From Odoribacter sp. UBA944 (GTDB taxonomy: Bacteria; Bacteroidota; Bacteroidia; Bacteroidales; Marinifilaceae): a stretch of 15,847 nucleotides of DNA. The notes beneath the pieces are model-generated. The model was not told the origin of the DNA. It searched no databases and saw only the letters and a list, made by a program, of their open reading frames with translations. The DNA lies in assembly GCA_002293375.1 (NCBI GenBank), contig DBDA01000037.1, positions 1 to 15,847 of the forward strand, read 5' to 3'. Within the stretch, counting starts at the first letter, position 1. Every line of letters starts with the position of its first letter. A program made the position numbers and the translations under genes. Below, in pieces: positions 1 to 7,070 of this stretch.

Positions 1-3000
1 GGCCCACCCAGCCTCTTATTCAGCACCGACATCCGGCTCAGGTCTGTCCGCCGGGCTTCGGCTTCCCGCACCTGCTCCGGCTCCTGCATCGGGATCTGTC
101 CCTTGATGAGAATGGAAACCACGCTCCGGTTGATCCGGTCTACCATCGCCTTGAACAGGTTATACGACTCGAATTTATAGATCAACAGCGGATCTTTCTG
201 TTCATACGCCGCGTTTTGCACCGACTGCTTCAAATCGTCCATCTCCCGCAACTGCTCTTTCCACGCCTCGTCTATCTGCAACAGCATGATCGATTTTTCG
301 TAGGAGCGGAATACATCCTCTCCCTCGGTTCGGTATGCTTTTTCCAGATTGGCCACGACGTTGTACATGCGCTGCCCGTCCGTAAAGGGTACCACAATGT
401 TTTTGTACATTGTACCCTTTGTTTCAAACACATTCTTGATGACCGGATACGCCTGCTGCGCAATTTGCTCCCATTTCCGGGCATACATCTCCCGCACTTT
501 TCCATACACCTCCTCCGTCAACCCCTCCGGTTTCATTTTCGAAAACTCTTCGGCGTTCACAGGATAATCCAACGAAAGGACGCGCAACAACTCGAACTGG
601 AACCCCTCCGGATCGTTGACCGGCAAATATTCGTTGACAATCGCCTCGCAGGTATCGTACATGTTGTTGGCTATGCCGACCCCGATGCGCTCGCCCAACA
701 AGGCGTTCCTCCGCTGCCGGTAAATAATGGTACGCTGGGAGTTCATCACGTCGTCATACTCCAGCAACCGTTTCCGGATCCCGAAGTTGTTCTCCTCCAC
801 CTTTTTCTGTGCCCGTTCGATGGACCGGGTGATCATGGAGTGCTGGATCACATCGCCCTCTTTGTGGCCCAAACGGTCCATTACCCGGATGATCCGGTCG
901 GAACTGAAAAGGCGCATCAGGTCATCCTCCAACGACACAAAGAACTGGGAAGATCCCGGGTCGCCCTGCCGTCCGGCACGGCCCCGCAACTGGCGGTCCA
1001 CCCGCCGGGAGTCGTGGCGCTCCGTCCCGATAATCGCCAAACCGCCCGCCGCTTTCACCTCCGGGCTGAGTTTGATGTCCGTACCCCGGCCCGCCATGTT
1101 GGTGGCAATGGTCACGGTCTTGGATCTCCCGGCTTCCGCCACGATATCGGCCTCTTTGTGGTGCAGTTTCGCATTCAATACGTTGTGCGGGATGCTGCGC
1201 AGTTTCAACATCCGGCTCAACAGTTCGGATACCTCTACCGAAGTGGTGCCGACCAGTACGGGGCGACCGGCTTCCACCAGGCGGCCGATCTCGTCGATGA
1301 CGGCGTTGTATTTTTCGCGCTTGGTCTTATACACCAAGTCGTTGGTGTCTTTCCGGACAATCGGTTTGTTGGTGGGAATCACCACCACATCCAATTTGTA
1401 AATGTCCCAGAACTCTCCGGCTTCCGTTTCCGCCGTACCGGTCATCCCGGCCAGTTTGTGGTACATGCGGAAATAGTTCTGCAACGTAATGGTGGCAAAG
1501 GTTTGGGTGGCGGCCTCCACCTTTACATTTTCTTTGGCTTCGATGGCCTGGTGCAATCCGTCCGAATAGCGCCTGCCCTCCATGATGCGGCCCGTCTGTT
1601 CGTCCACGATCTTCACCTTGTTCTCCATCACCACGTATTCGATGTCTTTTTCAAACAGCGTGTAGGCCTTCAACAACTGGCCGACCGTGTGCACCCGTTC
1701 CGATTTCACGGCGTAGTTCTGCACCATTTCGTCTTTCAGGCGCAACTTCTCCTTCTCGTCCGGCACCGTCTTCTCGATTTCGGCGATCTCCTCGCCGATG
1801 TTGGGCAGGATAAAAAACCGGGGGTCTTCCCCCGCCGCGGTAATCGCGTCGTGCCCTTTGTCGGTCAGGTCAATGGTGTTTTGCTTTTCGTCGATGACAA
1901 AATAGAGCGGGTCTGTGATCTCCGGCATCCGCCGGTTGTTCTCCTGCATGTATTCGTTCTCCGTCCGGATCAGTACCGCTTTGTTTCCCTGTTCGCTGAG
2001 GAACTTGATCAGCGGCTTGTATTTCGGCAACCCTTTGTGCGCCCGCAACAGGAGAATAGCGCCCTCTTTCCGCTTTTTGGTGTCGTCGTCCGCCAACAAT
2101 GTTTTAGCGTCGTTAAAAATCTTGGTCACCAGGTCGCGCTGCATCCGCACCAATTTATCCACCCGCGGCTTGTATTCGTCGAACATCTGCACATCTCCCT
2201 TCGGCACCGGTCCGGAGATGATCAGCGGGGTGCGGGCGTCGTCGATCAGCACCGAGTCCACCTCGTCGACAATAGCAAAGTTGTGTTTCCGCTGCACCAG
2301 GTCCTCCGGATGAATGGCCATGTTGTCCCGCAGGTAGTCAAAACCAAATTCGTTATTGGTGCCGAAGGTAATATCGGCTAAGTAAGCCTTGCGCCTCTCC
2401 GGCGAGTTGGGCTGGTGTTTGTCGATGCAATCCACCGAAAGGCCGTGGAACATGTACAAGGGGCCCATCCACTCGGAGTCGCGCTTGGCTAAGTAATCGT
2501 TGACCGTTACCATGTGTACGCCGCGCCCGGTCAGCGCATTCAGAAACACCGGCAGGGTCGCCACCAGTGTTTTCCCTTCCCCCGTAGCCATTTCGGCAAT
2601 CTTTCCCTGGTGCAACACGGAGCCGCCGATCAACTGCACATCGTAGTGCACCATGTCCCAGGTAATTTCGTTTCCGCCGGCTTCCCAACTGTTAAACCAG
2701 GTCGCTTTATCGCCTTCAATCTCCACAAAATCATGCTGCACGGCCAAGTCCCGGTCGAACGCCGTTGCCGTTACCTCTATTTCTTCGTTCTCGGTAAACC
2801 GTTTCGCCGTCTCTTTGACCACGGCAAAAGCCTGCGGCAGCACTTCGGTCAGGATCTCCTCGACTTTGGTGTCGATCAACTCTTCCAACTTATCAATACG
2901 GCTGTAAATTTCCTCCCGCTCCTCAATCGAAGGGCGCTCCTCCTCCACCCGGCGTTTCAGGGCGGCGATCTCCTCCTCTTCCTCCCGGATGTAGTCCCGG

Positions 3001-3164
3001 ATCCGGCCCTTTAATTCGGCCGTTACACCGCGCAATTCGTCGTTACTCAATCCTTTTATCTTGTCCCATTCGGCATTTACTTGTGCCACAACAGGCAGTA
3101 ATTCTTTCAAATCCCGGTCGGATTTGTTTCCGAAGAGCTTTTTTAATACGTCATTAAAACCCAT
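1..3164 (-). CDS. secA: Protein translocase subunit SecA, 3' end cut by window edge
   Basis: SecA is the ATPase motor that pushes unfolded preproteins through the SecYEG channel; it acts at the cytoplasmic face of the inner membrane. The reverse strand translates without a stop from ATG at 3164-3162 (MGFNDVLKKLFGNKSDRDLK) to the window edge: 1054 codons plus two bases. Visible marks are the Walker A motif ATGEGKT (residues 193-199), the Walker B/DEAD-type motif DEVD (300-303) followed by DDARTPLIISGP, and the segment AMVDRINRSVVSILIKGQIP close to the edge. An acidic, coiled-coil-like stretch at about residues 58-105 fits the longer SecA of Bacteroidetes, which is about 1100 residues. Some 50 C-terminal residues, including the usual zinc-binding tail, therefore lie outside the window. 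A promoter-like element sits in the 84-base gap after the upstream manC gene, so secA is probably transcribed on its own as well as by read-through. Confidence 0.97.
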   Translation of the reverse strand, partial: MGFNDVLKKLFGNKSDRDLKELLPVVAQVNAEWDKIKGLSNDELRGVTAELKGRIRDYIREEEEEIAALKRRVEEERPSIEEREEIYSRIDKLEELIDTKVEEILTEVLPQAFAVVKETAKRFTENEEIEVTATAFDRDLAVQHDFVEIEGDKATWFNSWEAGGNEITWDMVHYDVQLIGGSVLHQGKIAEMATGEGKTLVATLPVFLNALTGRGVHMVTVNDYLAKRDSEWMGPLYMFHGLSVDCIDKHQPNSPERRKAYLADITFGTNNEFGFDYLRDNMAIHPEDLVQRKHNFAIVDEVDSVLIDDARTPLIISGPVPKGDVQMFDEYKPRVDKLVRMQRDLVTKIFNDAKTLLADDDTKKRKEGAILLLRAHKGLPKYKPLIKFLSEQGNKAVLIRTENEYMQENNRRMPEITDPLYFVIDEKQNTIDLTDKGHDAITAAGEDPRFFILPNIGEEIAEIEKTVPDEKEKLRLKDEMVQNYAVKSERVHTVGQLLKAYTLFEKDIEYVVMENKVKIVDEQTGRIMEGRRYSDGLHQAIEAKENVKVEAATQTFATITLQNYFRMYHKLAGMTGTAETEAGEFWDIYKLDVVVIPTNKPIVRKDTNDLVYKTKREKYNAVIDEIGRLVEAGRPVLVGTTSVEVSELLSRMLKLRSIPHNVLNAKLHHKEADIVAEAGRSKTVTIATNMAGRGTDIKLSPEVKAAGGLAIIGTERHDSRRVDRQLRGRAGRQGDPGSSQFFVSLEDDLMRLFSSDRIIRVMDRLGHKEGDVIQHSMITRSIERAQKKVEENNFGIRKRLLEYDDVMNSQRTIIYRQRRNALLGERIGVGIANNMYDTCEAIVNEYLPVNDPEGFQFELLRVLSLDYPVNAEEFSKMKPEGLTEEVYGKVREMYARKWEQIAQQAYPVIKNVFETKGTMYKNIVVPFTDGQRMYNVVANLEKAYRTEGEDVFRSYEKSIMLLQIDEAWKEQLREMDDLKQSVQNAAYEQKDPLLIYKFESYNLFKAMVDRINRSVVSILIKGQIPMQEPEQVREAEARRTDLSRMSVLNKRLGG

Positions 3165-3180
3165 TATTTCGCTTAATTTT

Positions 3181-3206
3181 TAGAGTCTGTTTATAGAGTC
3201 TGTTTA
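3181..3206. repeat. Perfect tandem duplication of a 13-bp unit in the secA leader
   Basis: The unit TAGAGTCTGTTTA occurs twice back to back (3181-3193 and 3194-3206) between the secA promoter-like element and the secA start codon. On the secA strand each unit reads TAAACAGACTCTA. It falls in the presumed 5' untranslated region, about 17 bases before the ATG. It may be a slippage duplication or may affect leader structure; nothing more can be inferred. Confidence 0.85.
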
Positions 3207-3214
3207 AATTTATG

Positions 3215-3222
3215 CAAAGGTA
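3215..3222 (-). promoter_or_regulatory. Bacteroidetes-type -7 promoter element for secA
   Basis: On the minus strand TACCTTTG is an exact match to the Bacteroidetes -7 consensus TAnnTTTG. The -33 region about 20 bases upstream (CTGTTTTT) is a poor match to TTTG. The expected transcription start near 3208 gives a leader of about 45 bases before the secA ATG. The assignment rests on consensus match only. Confidence 0.55.
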
Positions 3223-3248
3223 ACGCAAAAAGTGAAAAACAGACGGTT

Positions 3249-4304
3249 TCACCGGGAAATACCAGCAGAAAATTCCGTGATCCGCTGCTCCTCTTCCCGC
3301 TTACACACCAGTAAAACCCCTTGGTGTTCGGCCACGATGTATCCGTTCAATCCCTGAAGCACCAGTTGAAGGCCCCCGTCCGTAAAAACCATACACTCGT
3401 TGCTCTCGATCAACCGGACACCGGCCCCGATAATGGCATTTGCGTGTTCGTCCCGTCCGGTCAATTCGTGCAGCGTTCCCCAAGTGCCCAAGTCCGACCA
3501 GCCAAAGTCCGCCGGGAGCACGTACACGTTGTCGGCTTGCTCCATAATTGCGTAATCAATGGAGATTTTCTGCATTGCCGGATAGGCCTCCGCAATCTGT
3601 TTTTCCTCCTCTCCGGTAAAAAAAACATCGTTTAGTCGGTCAAACACCTCGGCCAATTCCGGCTGAAATTGCCGGAACGCCTGTTCGATCACCGACGCTT
3701 TCCAGATAAAGATCCCGGCATTCCAGGTATACCCTCCTTCCTGCAAATAGGCCTCCGCCGTTTTCCGGTCCGGCTTCTCCCGGAACGCCTCTACGCGAAA
3801 GACCTCCTCTTCAACAGGATTGGCTAACTTGATATATCCGTATCCCGTCTCCGGACGTGTCGGTTTTATACCTAAGGTCAGGATACGCGCCCCGGCAGCG
3901 GTAAACTCCAGCCCTCTCCGAATGACCCGAACAAACTCCGCCTCATTCATCACCACGGAGTCAGACGGGGAGATAACGATGTTCGCCTCCGGATACCTCT
4001 TTTTTATCTTCCAGGCGGCATAGGCGATACAGGGGGCCGTATTCCGCATACAAGGCTCCAACAGGATGTGGGAATCCGGAATCCCCGGCACCTGTTCCCG
4101 CACAATATCCGCAAACTTTTCGGCCGTCACGATCCACATATTTTCCACCGGACAGAGGGGCATAAAACGGGCCACTGTTTGCTGCAACAGGCTCTTGCCA
4201 GTGCCTAAAATATCAATGAATTGCTTGGGTTTATCGGGGGTGCTCATCGGCCAGAAACGGCTTCCCATCCCGCCGGCCATAATAATGAGGTGGTTGTTTG
4301 TCAT
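3249..4304 (-). CDS. manC: Mannose-1-phosphate guanylyltransferase (GDP-mannose pyrophosphorylase)
   Basis: This cytoplasmic enzyme makes GDP-mannose from mannose-1-phosphate and GTP, supplying mannose, fucose and related sugars for surface glycans. The 351-residue product carries the nucleotidyltransferase signature MAGGMGSRFWP...DKPKQF (residues 9-29) with the expected Gly-rich loop, Arg16 and Lys27. It also shows ETGYGYI (152-158), FREKPD (174-179), WNAGIF (194-199), DYAIME (250-255) and GWSDLGTW (268-275), all typical of the family. The length fits the short form with no C-terminal phosphomannose isomerase domain. One oddity is SPSDS at 112-116, where I recall the family usually having SDH. 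It lies 84 bases upstream of secA in the same direction with no obvious terminator between, and is divergent from the exported-protein gene. ATG at 4304 is chosen because the signature starts directly after it. Confidence 0.93.
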   Translation of the reverse strand: MTNNHLIIMAGGMGSRFWPMSTPDKPKQFIDILGTGKSLLQQTVARFMPLCPVENMWIVTAEKFADIVREQVPGIPDSHILLEPCMRNTAPCIAYAAWKIKKRYPEANIVISPSDSVVMNEAEFVRVIRRGLEFTAAGARILTLGIKPTRPETGYGYIKLANPVEEEVFRVEAFREKPDRKTAEAYLQEGGYTWNAGIFIWKASVIEQAFRQFQPELAEVFDRLNDVFFTGEEEKQIAEAYPAMQKISIDYAIMEQADNVYVLPADFGWSDLGTWGTLHELTGRDEHANAIIGAGVRLIESNECMVFTDGGLQLVLQGLNGYIVAEHQGVLLVCKREEEQRITEFSAGISR

Positions 4305-4322
4305 TTTCTATGAATAAGTTTG

Positions 4323-4356
4323 CTAAGGTAGAAAAAATTTTCCGGTATTCCCCAAA
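4323..4356 (-). promoter_or_regulatory. Probable promoter for manC
   Basis: On the minus strand TTTG (4356-4353) is followed after 22 bases by TACCTTAG (4330-4323), one mismatch from TAnnTTTG. The spacing is slightly longer than the usual 19-21. The predicted start is near 4316, giving a leader of about 12 bases. Consensus match only. Confidence 0.45.
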
Positions 4357-4392
4357 TGATGTTAAAACGAAACAGTATATCTGCTTACTTCT

Positions 4393-4400
4393 TATCTTTG
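4393..4400 (+). promoter_or_regulatory. Bacteroidetes-type -7 element for the exported-protein gene
   Basis: TATCTTTG matches TAnnTTTG exactly. No good TTTG -33 box is seen about 20 bases upstream. Transcription would start near 4407, so a start at ATG 4409 would be nearly leaderless, whereas ATG 4421 would have a leader of about 14 bases. The element also argues against any start upstream of 4400. Confidence 0.55.
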
Positions 4401-4408
4401 TATACGTA

Positions 4409-5908
4409 ATGAAACAATGCATGAAACTCTCACTACTCTTCTTGTACGGGACGCTGCTGCTCTTTTTTCCCGCAAGTGGGCAAAGCGAACTTGCAGAAGA
4501 GCAGGCTGTCCGGACCATCCGGGTCATAGACGGCCGCGGGCAACCGGTATTTGGCGTCTATGTGATCAACCCGAAGCGGAACACCCTGGTGACCACCTCC
4601 GACCTAGACGGAGAGTGTTCCATGCATCTGCAGCTCTTCTCTCCCAAAGACACGTTGCTGTTCCAAGGCATGGGGTTTACCGTAGAACGGTATAGCGTAC
4701 AAGACCTGTACCAGATTCAGGAGATTACCCTGCATTCGCTCCTGATCGAACTGGAAGAGACCACTGTCCGGGCGGTCCCTGTGGAGGAGATCCTGAAAAA
4801 CGCCGCCACACAACTGCAAAAATTTCCCCGAAGTACCCCTCCGTTTTGTCAATTCTACGGAAGCGCTCAATATGAAAAGATCACGGAGTACCGGGATGCG
4901 GCGTTGGAGTACCGCCGGGAGTACGGGTACTGGTTCACCTCCGGCGATCTGCTGCCCAAAAATGCGTTGGATCAGAATTTCCGCTCTTATTTTGTTCCGG
5001 TTTACTCAGCCCGGAGCCTGAATCTGACCAACAATGGAAGCGATACGCTTTCCCCTGTCTACCTGACGGCCAAAGAGGCCCGGTTTGATGCTGGGACCCG
5101 GAAAGTTTTCACCTTGTTGCGGGCTGTTCAACTCTACGGGCCGCTCTTTTCCGACATCCGGCAGTACGACTTTACCCCCCAACAGACGGACAGCACCGAT
5201 TACCTCTTTGCGTTCCAAACTAAAGCGGAGAGCTATCCGGACAAAACCCGGATCACCTGTAAAGGCAACCTGGTTATTGATTTCGATTCCCACCGGGTCA
5301 AACGGATCACGTTCGATTACATTGACTACCAGCTATACCGCCAGGTACTGTTTACCAACCAACGGAAAGTAAATTCTCCTTTCTCCACCCGGGCAGAGGT
5401 CGTGTTGGACTACACCGGCAGCGGCCAAGTGTATGTCCGTTCGTGTATACAAACCACTTACTGGAAATACGATCTTGGCACCCCTTTCGTTCTGATCGAA
5501 CAGCCCTCACGCCTACAGGCCGCAGCCGGGAATCTGGTGGAAAAGGAGGCGTTTGCTTGCTATGAATATAAACCCATCAAGAAAGAGCATCGCACCCAGG
5601 GGGTAACGGTCAAGATCCACGTAACGCACCGCAACCCTCAAGGAGTGTACGATCCGGTGTTGTTTGCCGCCCTGCCCCAACTGTTGGAGAGCGAAAAAGC
5701 CGTGCGGGAACTGGACCGCTACCTGCCCATTGAACAGCAGTACCGAAACAACCACGGGAGAACCTACTATCCGGACAATTTTTTAAACGGCTTCAACGGT
5801 TTCACCGGGGCCGGCAGGGACGATAAAGCGTACCGTCAAAACTCCCGGGCCGTCCGGACCCAACTCCTCCAAATCTTCCCGCCCGAAAACCTCCGGTATC
5901 AAAACTAA
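4409..5908 (+). CDS. Exported protein with carboxypeptidase-regulatory-like N-terminal domain, function unknown
   Basis: The 499-residue product begins with a signal peptide (MKQCMKLSLLFLYGTLLLFF, then PASGQS), with likely cleavage just after ASG, so it is exported to the periplasm or outer membrane. Residues about 33-105 (TIRVIDGRGQPVFGVYV, then SDLDGECSMHL and DTLLFQGMGF) resemble the carboxypeptidase D regulatory-like beta-sandwich found at the N terminus of many Bacteroidetes envelope proteins. The remaining roughly 390 residues are rich in aromatic residues and alternating beta-type segments, with no catalytic motif I recognise. It lacks the TonB plug and barrel expected of a SusC-type protein. 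The reading frame stays open upstream to 4298, but the promoter-like element at 4393-4400 and the signal peptide favour 4409, or the in-frame ATG at 4421. It is divergent from manC and ends at a shared terminator. The export and domain calls are fairly sure; the function is unknown. Confidence 0.8.
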   Translation: MKQCMKLSLLFLYGTLLLFFPASGQSELAEEQAVRTIRVIDGRGQPVFGVYVINPKRNTLVTTSDLDGECSMHLQLFSPKDTLLFQGMGFTVERYSVQDLYQIQEITLHSLLIELEETTVRAVPVEEILKNAATQLQKFPRSTPPFCQFYGSAQYEKITEYRDAALEYRREYGYWFTSGDLLPKNALDQNFRSYFVPVYSARSLNLTNNGSDTLSPVYLTAKEARFDAGTRKVFTLLRAVQLYGPLFSDIRQYDFTPQQTDSTDYLFAFQTKAESYPDKTRITCKGNLVIDFDSHRVKRITFDYIDYQLYRQVLFTNQRKVNSPFSTRAEVVLDYTGSGQVYVRSCIQTTYWKYDLGTPFVLIEQPSRLQAAAGNLVEKEAFACYEYKPIKKEHRTQGVTVKIHVTHRNPQGVYDPVLFAALPQLLESEKAVRELDRYLPIEQQYRNNHGRTYYPDNFLNGFNGFTGAGRDDKAYRQNSRAVRTQLLQIFPPENLRYQN

Positions 5909-5972
5909 CCAAAGAAGACCGTTTTCAGAAAAAAACAGGCCGAAGCGTTGCTAAGCGTTGCCTCGGAAATAA

Positions 5973-6003
5973 AAAAGACTGTGTCGTGTGGACACAGTCT
6001 TTT
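5973..6003. terminator. Strong bidirectional terminator
   Basis: A perfect 13-bp stem (AAAAGACTGTGTC at 5973-5985 and its complement at 5991-6003) encloses a 5-base loop. On the minus strand the stem is followed by a T-tract, ideal for ending the rpmB-rpmG-DUF4295 transcript, whose last stop is 18 bases away. On the plus strand TCTTTTGTTT follows, so it can also end the 4409-5908 gene. Confidence 0.9.
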
Positions 6004-6021
6004 GTTTCGCAGGATAAAATC

Positions 6022-6174
6022 TTATTTCTTGAAAAAATCCTTTACCTCTTCCGTGGTCACCATCTGTTCTTTGAAACTATAGGCGCCCGTTTTGGGAGAT
6101 TTCACCATTTTGATCACTTTGGCGAATCCCCGGCCGTCGCCGGTCTTCAGCGTTGCAACTACTTTCTTTGCCAT
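6022..6174 (-). CDS. DUF4295 family small protein
   Basis: This is a 50-residue basic protein beginning MAKKVVATLKTGDGRGFAKV and ending EEVKDFFKK. It matches the small DUF4295 family that in Bacteroidetes sits directly downstream of ribosomal protein genes rpmB and rpmG. Its exact role is not known to me; the size, charge and conserved position suggest a ribosome-associated protein. The gene starts 12 bases after the rpmG stop and is the last gene of the operon, 18 bases before the terminator hairpin. It is too short for most open-reading-frame length cut-offs, but the start codon, composition and context make it convincing. Confidence 0.9.
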   Translation of the reverse strand: MAKKVVATLKTGDGRGFAKVIKMVKSPKTGAYSFKEQMVTTEEVKDFFKK

Positions 6175-6186
6175 GGTTCAGACTAT

Positions 6187-6375
6187 TTATTTAATTTCTT
6201 TGTGTACCGTTACTCTTTTGAGGATGGGATTGTATTTCCGCTTCTCTATTCTGTCCGGCGTATTCTTCCGGTTCTTGGTGGTAATATAGCGCGAAGTTCC
6301 CGGCATCCCGGACTCCTTATGCTCTGTACACTCAAGGATCACCTGTACTCTGTTTCCTTTTGCTTTCTTTGCCAT
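6187..6375 (-). CDS. rpmG: 50S ribosomal protein L33
   Basis: The 62-residue product (MAKKAKGNRVQVILECTEHK..., ending NPILKRVTVHKEIK) is a typical bacterial L33 of the large ribosomal subunit. It has the conserved SRYITTKNRKNTP block and the C-terminal KKYNP-like segment (KRKYNPIL). It contains a single cysteine, so it is the form without the paired CxxC zinc ligands. It follows rpmB by 11 bases and precedes the DUF4295 gene by 12 bases, a compact three-gene operon. Confidence 0.97.
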   Translation of the reverse strand: MAKKAKGNRVQVILECTEHKESGMPGTSRYITTKNRKNTPDRIEKRKYNPILKRVTVHKEIK

Positions 6376-6386
6376 CTTCAGTGATT

Positions 6387-6629
6387 TTAAACGTTTTTGA
6401 TTAATCCTTCAGCCGTAGCCTTCTTCAGACAGGCGCTCAAACCATTCTTATTAATCAGGCGAAGGCCGGCAGCGGAAACATTCAGACGGATCCATCTGTC
6501 CTCTTCGGGCCAATAAAAATTCCTTTTGAACAGGTTGATGGAAAAAGTCCTCTTTACCCTTCTCTTAGAGTGAGATACAGTATTCCCACCCATCGCTTTC
6601 TTTCCGGTTATCTGACAAATTCTTGACAT
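6387..6629 (-). CDS. rpmB: 50S ribosomal protein L28
   Basis: The 80-residue product begins MSRICQITGKKAMGGNTVSH and continues with SKRRVKRTFSINLF. It then has WIRLNVSAAGLRLINKNGL, all standard for L28 of the large ribosomal subunit. It is the first gene of the rpmB-rpmG-DUF4295 operon. A well-formed promoter lies 40-72 bases upstream of the ATG. No Shine-Dalgarno sequence is evident, as expected for Bacteroidetes. Confidence 0.97.
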   Translation of the reverse strand: MSRICQITGKKAMGGNTVSHSKRRVKRTFSINLFKRNFYWPEEDRWIRLNVSAAGLRLINKNGLSACLKKATAEGLIKNV

Positions 6630-6668
6630 GGCTATCTCTATTTTTTAAACACTTTCCAAAACAGGTTG

Positions 6669-6701
6669 CAAATTAAGCGCTTTTTCTCCATACTATCAAA
6701 A
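6669..6701 (-). promoter_or_regulatory. Promoter of the rpmB operon, with upstream A/T tract
   Basis: On the minus strand TTTTG (6701-6697) is followed after exactly 20 bases by TTAATTTG (6676-6669), one mismatch from the Bacteroidetes -7 box TAnnTTTG. Transcription would start near 6662. Immediately upstream, 6710-6728 is a run A7-TATC-T8 (plus strand), which sits where an UP element would lie and also overlaps the stop codon of the DUF4491 gene. Confidence 0.65.
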
Positions 6702-6726
6702 TATTCTGCAAAAAAATATCTTTTTT

Positions 6727-7050
6727 TTATAGATGTTCTTTTTTCTTCCCCGCCCGTTTCGGATTGGCCGGAAACCACCCCTTCCGCACCCGTTGCCGTT
6801 GTGCAAAAATTTCCAGGATCGACCAGAACGAAGAAAACGCAAATACTCCTGTCAACGATGAGACGAAAACATCCTGTATAGTCAAAGCCGTCCAAACACC
6901 GGCAATGCCCAACAGCAGGAATACCCACCAGCAACGGGTGCCGAAATGGTATTCACATTTGATGACAACCGGATGAAACAGGCCGATGATCAGAAAAGTG
7001 CCGATCCCGATGAACAGGCCGGTGAGGTTATATGTTTCTATAAAATCCAT
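6727..7050 (-). CDS. DUF4491 family small membrane protein
   Basis: A 107-residue protein with three predicted membrane segments (about residues 9-30, 39-58 and 62-82) and a basic C-terminal tail (RVRKGWFPANPKRAGKKK). The blocks IGLFHPVVIKCEYHFGTRCW and GWFPANPKR match the DUF4491 family as I recall it; the family has no known function. It begins 20 bases after the stop of the GH3 gene and so is probably the last gene of the glycosidase cluster. Its stop codon is inside an A/T-rich hairpin (6710-6728) just upstream of the rpmB promoter, which may also help end transcription. Confidence 0.82.
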   Translation of the reverse strand: MDFIETYNLTGLFIGIGTFLIIGLFHPVVIKCEYHFGTRCWWVFLLLGIAGVWTALTIQDVFVSSLTGVFAFSSFWSILEIFAQRQRVRKGWFPANPKRAGKKKEHL

Positions 7051-7070
7051 TTGTATTCTGCTGTTAAGAA

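Noticed and set aside
216..2381. A 721-codon open frame on the + strand
   Set aside because: It is antisense to secA, whose minus-strand frame carries all the SecA motifs; the + strand product is a low-complexity His/Val/Phe-rich shadow.
4298..4408. Upstream extension of the exported-protein frame, starting at 4298
   Set aside because: It would overlap the divergent manC start, put residues before the signal peptide, and begin upstream of the promoter-like element at 4393-4400.
5943..5962. Short direct repeat AAGCGTTGCT/AAGCGTTGCC before the terminator
   Set aside because: Two 10-base copies with one mismatch in a gap between genes; too short to assign meaning.
6638..6934. 98-codon minus-strand frame
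   Set aside because: It overlaps the DUF4491 gene out of frame and shows no family features; DUF4491 explains this stretch.
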